Shown here one piece after another: positions 63,225 through 64,000 of a stretch of 64,000 nt of DNA. Origin of the DNA: Timema cristinae (Eukaryota; Arthropoda; Insecta; Phasmatodea; Timematidae). The stretch covers positions 65,477,729 through 65,541,728 of the forward strand of contig JBCFYV010000001.1 of the NCBI GenBank assembly GCA_039000515.1, read 5' to 3'. Position 1 is the first letter of the stretch, and each line of letters starts with the position of its first letter. Below the pieces are notes generated by a model. That model saw only the letters and a list, made by a program, of their open reading frames with translations, ran no database searches and was not told where the DNA came from. A program made the position numbers and the translations under genes.

Positions 63225-63400
63225 TGTAATCTAACTTAAGACTAGGACAGGCACAGTATCGAGTCTCCAACTGTTAATTCATCAATAAGAAGGGTCAGCC
63301 CACATTCCACCAAAGATACATTTTCTGACTAAGTCGAGAATTGAACCTAGGACTCTTAACTCAGTAGACAGACACGTTACCAACTGAGTTAAGGTATTGG
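63225..63400 (-). mobile_element. tRNA-derived SINE, family A, copy 4
   Basis: On the minus strand: TTAACTCAGTTGGTAACGTG (box A), then GTTCAATTCTCG (box B), and the body ending near GACTAGGACAGGCAC on the plus strand. Confidence 0.8.
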
Positions 63401-63674
63401 ATTGCTTAGTTACTATATTAGCATTAAGTTTATAATACAAAGCATGCTCTAAGGCAGGCATATTAAACTTGTGGCCCTATTCATAGTGGAAGCTAGGATG
63501 AACCATCATGCAATGTGATCCTATTTCATCTTTCTCTCAACGTCGAGAAACTACAACATTTTGTAATGTGCTGTTTGGGAGTTAGTCTTAACTTGTAAAA
63601 TTCTGGCATGTTAAGTTGGTGTACAAAACATGTACTATTTCTTCGACATTGATCAATTTCTTAAACATGTTTTT

Positions 63675-63800
63675 AGCACCATGTCTTACTCCTGTTGAGG
63701 TTATACCCAATTGTGCTAATTATGCTAATGAGCTAGTGATGAAGGTTGAATTTAGAGGAAAAGTGCTTGCAGGTCTAAACCTGTTCAATTTGTGCAATGT
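63675..63800 (-). mobile_element. tRNA-related SINE, family B, partial minus copy
   Basis: The plus strand reads TAGCACCATGTCTTACTCCT (3' end inverted) through GGTTGAATTTAGAGGAAAAG. The head is missing. Confidence 0.65.
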
Positions 63801-64000
63801 TTGGCAACACATGCTTGTATTAAGAGCTATTTACTCATATGAAATGTGGCCAAATACCCGATAGATCTCAAATTACGAACACACATTGGTCAACAATTAT
63901 AAAGATGACTTTAGTATGAGATTAAAATGTTCTATGAATATGTGGTAAGGAGGGTATTAATGAACAAGATTAAAAGCCTGACATTAATACCATTGCTACA

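Overview
This is eukaryotic nuclear DNA from an animal, most likely an arthropod and probably an insect. It is AT-rich, has a multi-exon gene with GT-AG introns, and is full of piggyBac, hAT, LINE and tRNA-derived SINE copies and minisatellites. I see no operon, no prokaryotic defence system and no CRISPR array. The species cannot be named from the sequence.

The one convincing host gene lies on the minus strand. It encodes a WD40-repeat beta-propeller protein. I assembled seven coding exons by eye (50518 down to 14288). Their phases all agree and they read a 337-residue, seven-blade protein from ATG to stop. The two 3'-most introns are very large (about 11.8 and 18.0 kb) because they hold almost all the mobile DNA in the middle of the window. 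About 1 kb of coding sequence is spread over about 36 kb.

Layout. 1-5520: C/T-rich minisatellite running off the left edge. 5.5-14.2 kb: AT-rich flank downstream of the gene, with a SINE, a fold-back element, a TTAA-flanked element carrying a 67-bp minisatellite, and a LINE tail. 14.3-32.4 kb (last intron): an miRNA-like hairpin, a long-TIR MITE, a 1.55-kb hAT-type element, a frameshifted piggyBac with intact ends and TTAA duplication, two LINE copies (one split by a MITE, one carrying a 54-bp minisatellite), and hAT fragments. 32.6-44.4 kb: a large inverted-repeat hairpin, a 50-bp satellite of about 4.5 kb whose unit can carry an E-box, and a second, inverted copy of the 1.5-kb hAT element. 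44.4-50.7 kb: exons 5 to 1 and a candidate 5' UTR. 50.7-64 kb: SINEs, a decayed hAT-like transposase, and further minisatellites.

The strongest observations are sequence-level histories. A minisatellite grew in frame from a LINE reverse-transcriptase gene. Another grew beside a transposon end and repeats the terminal sequence. A LINE-tail insertion has its empty site preserved elsewhere in the window. Two arrays have clean edges or partners but indel-ridden interiors, which looks like consensus error rather than biology.
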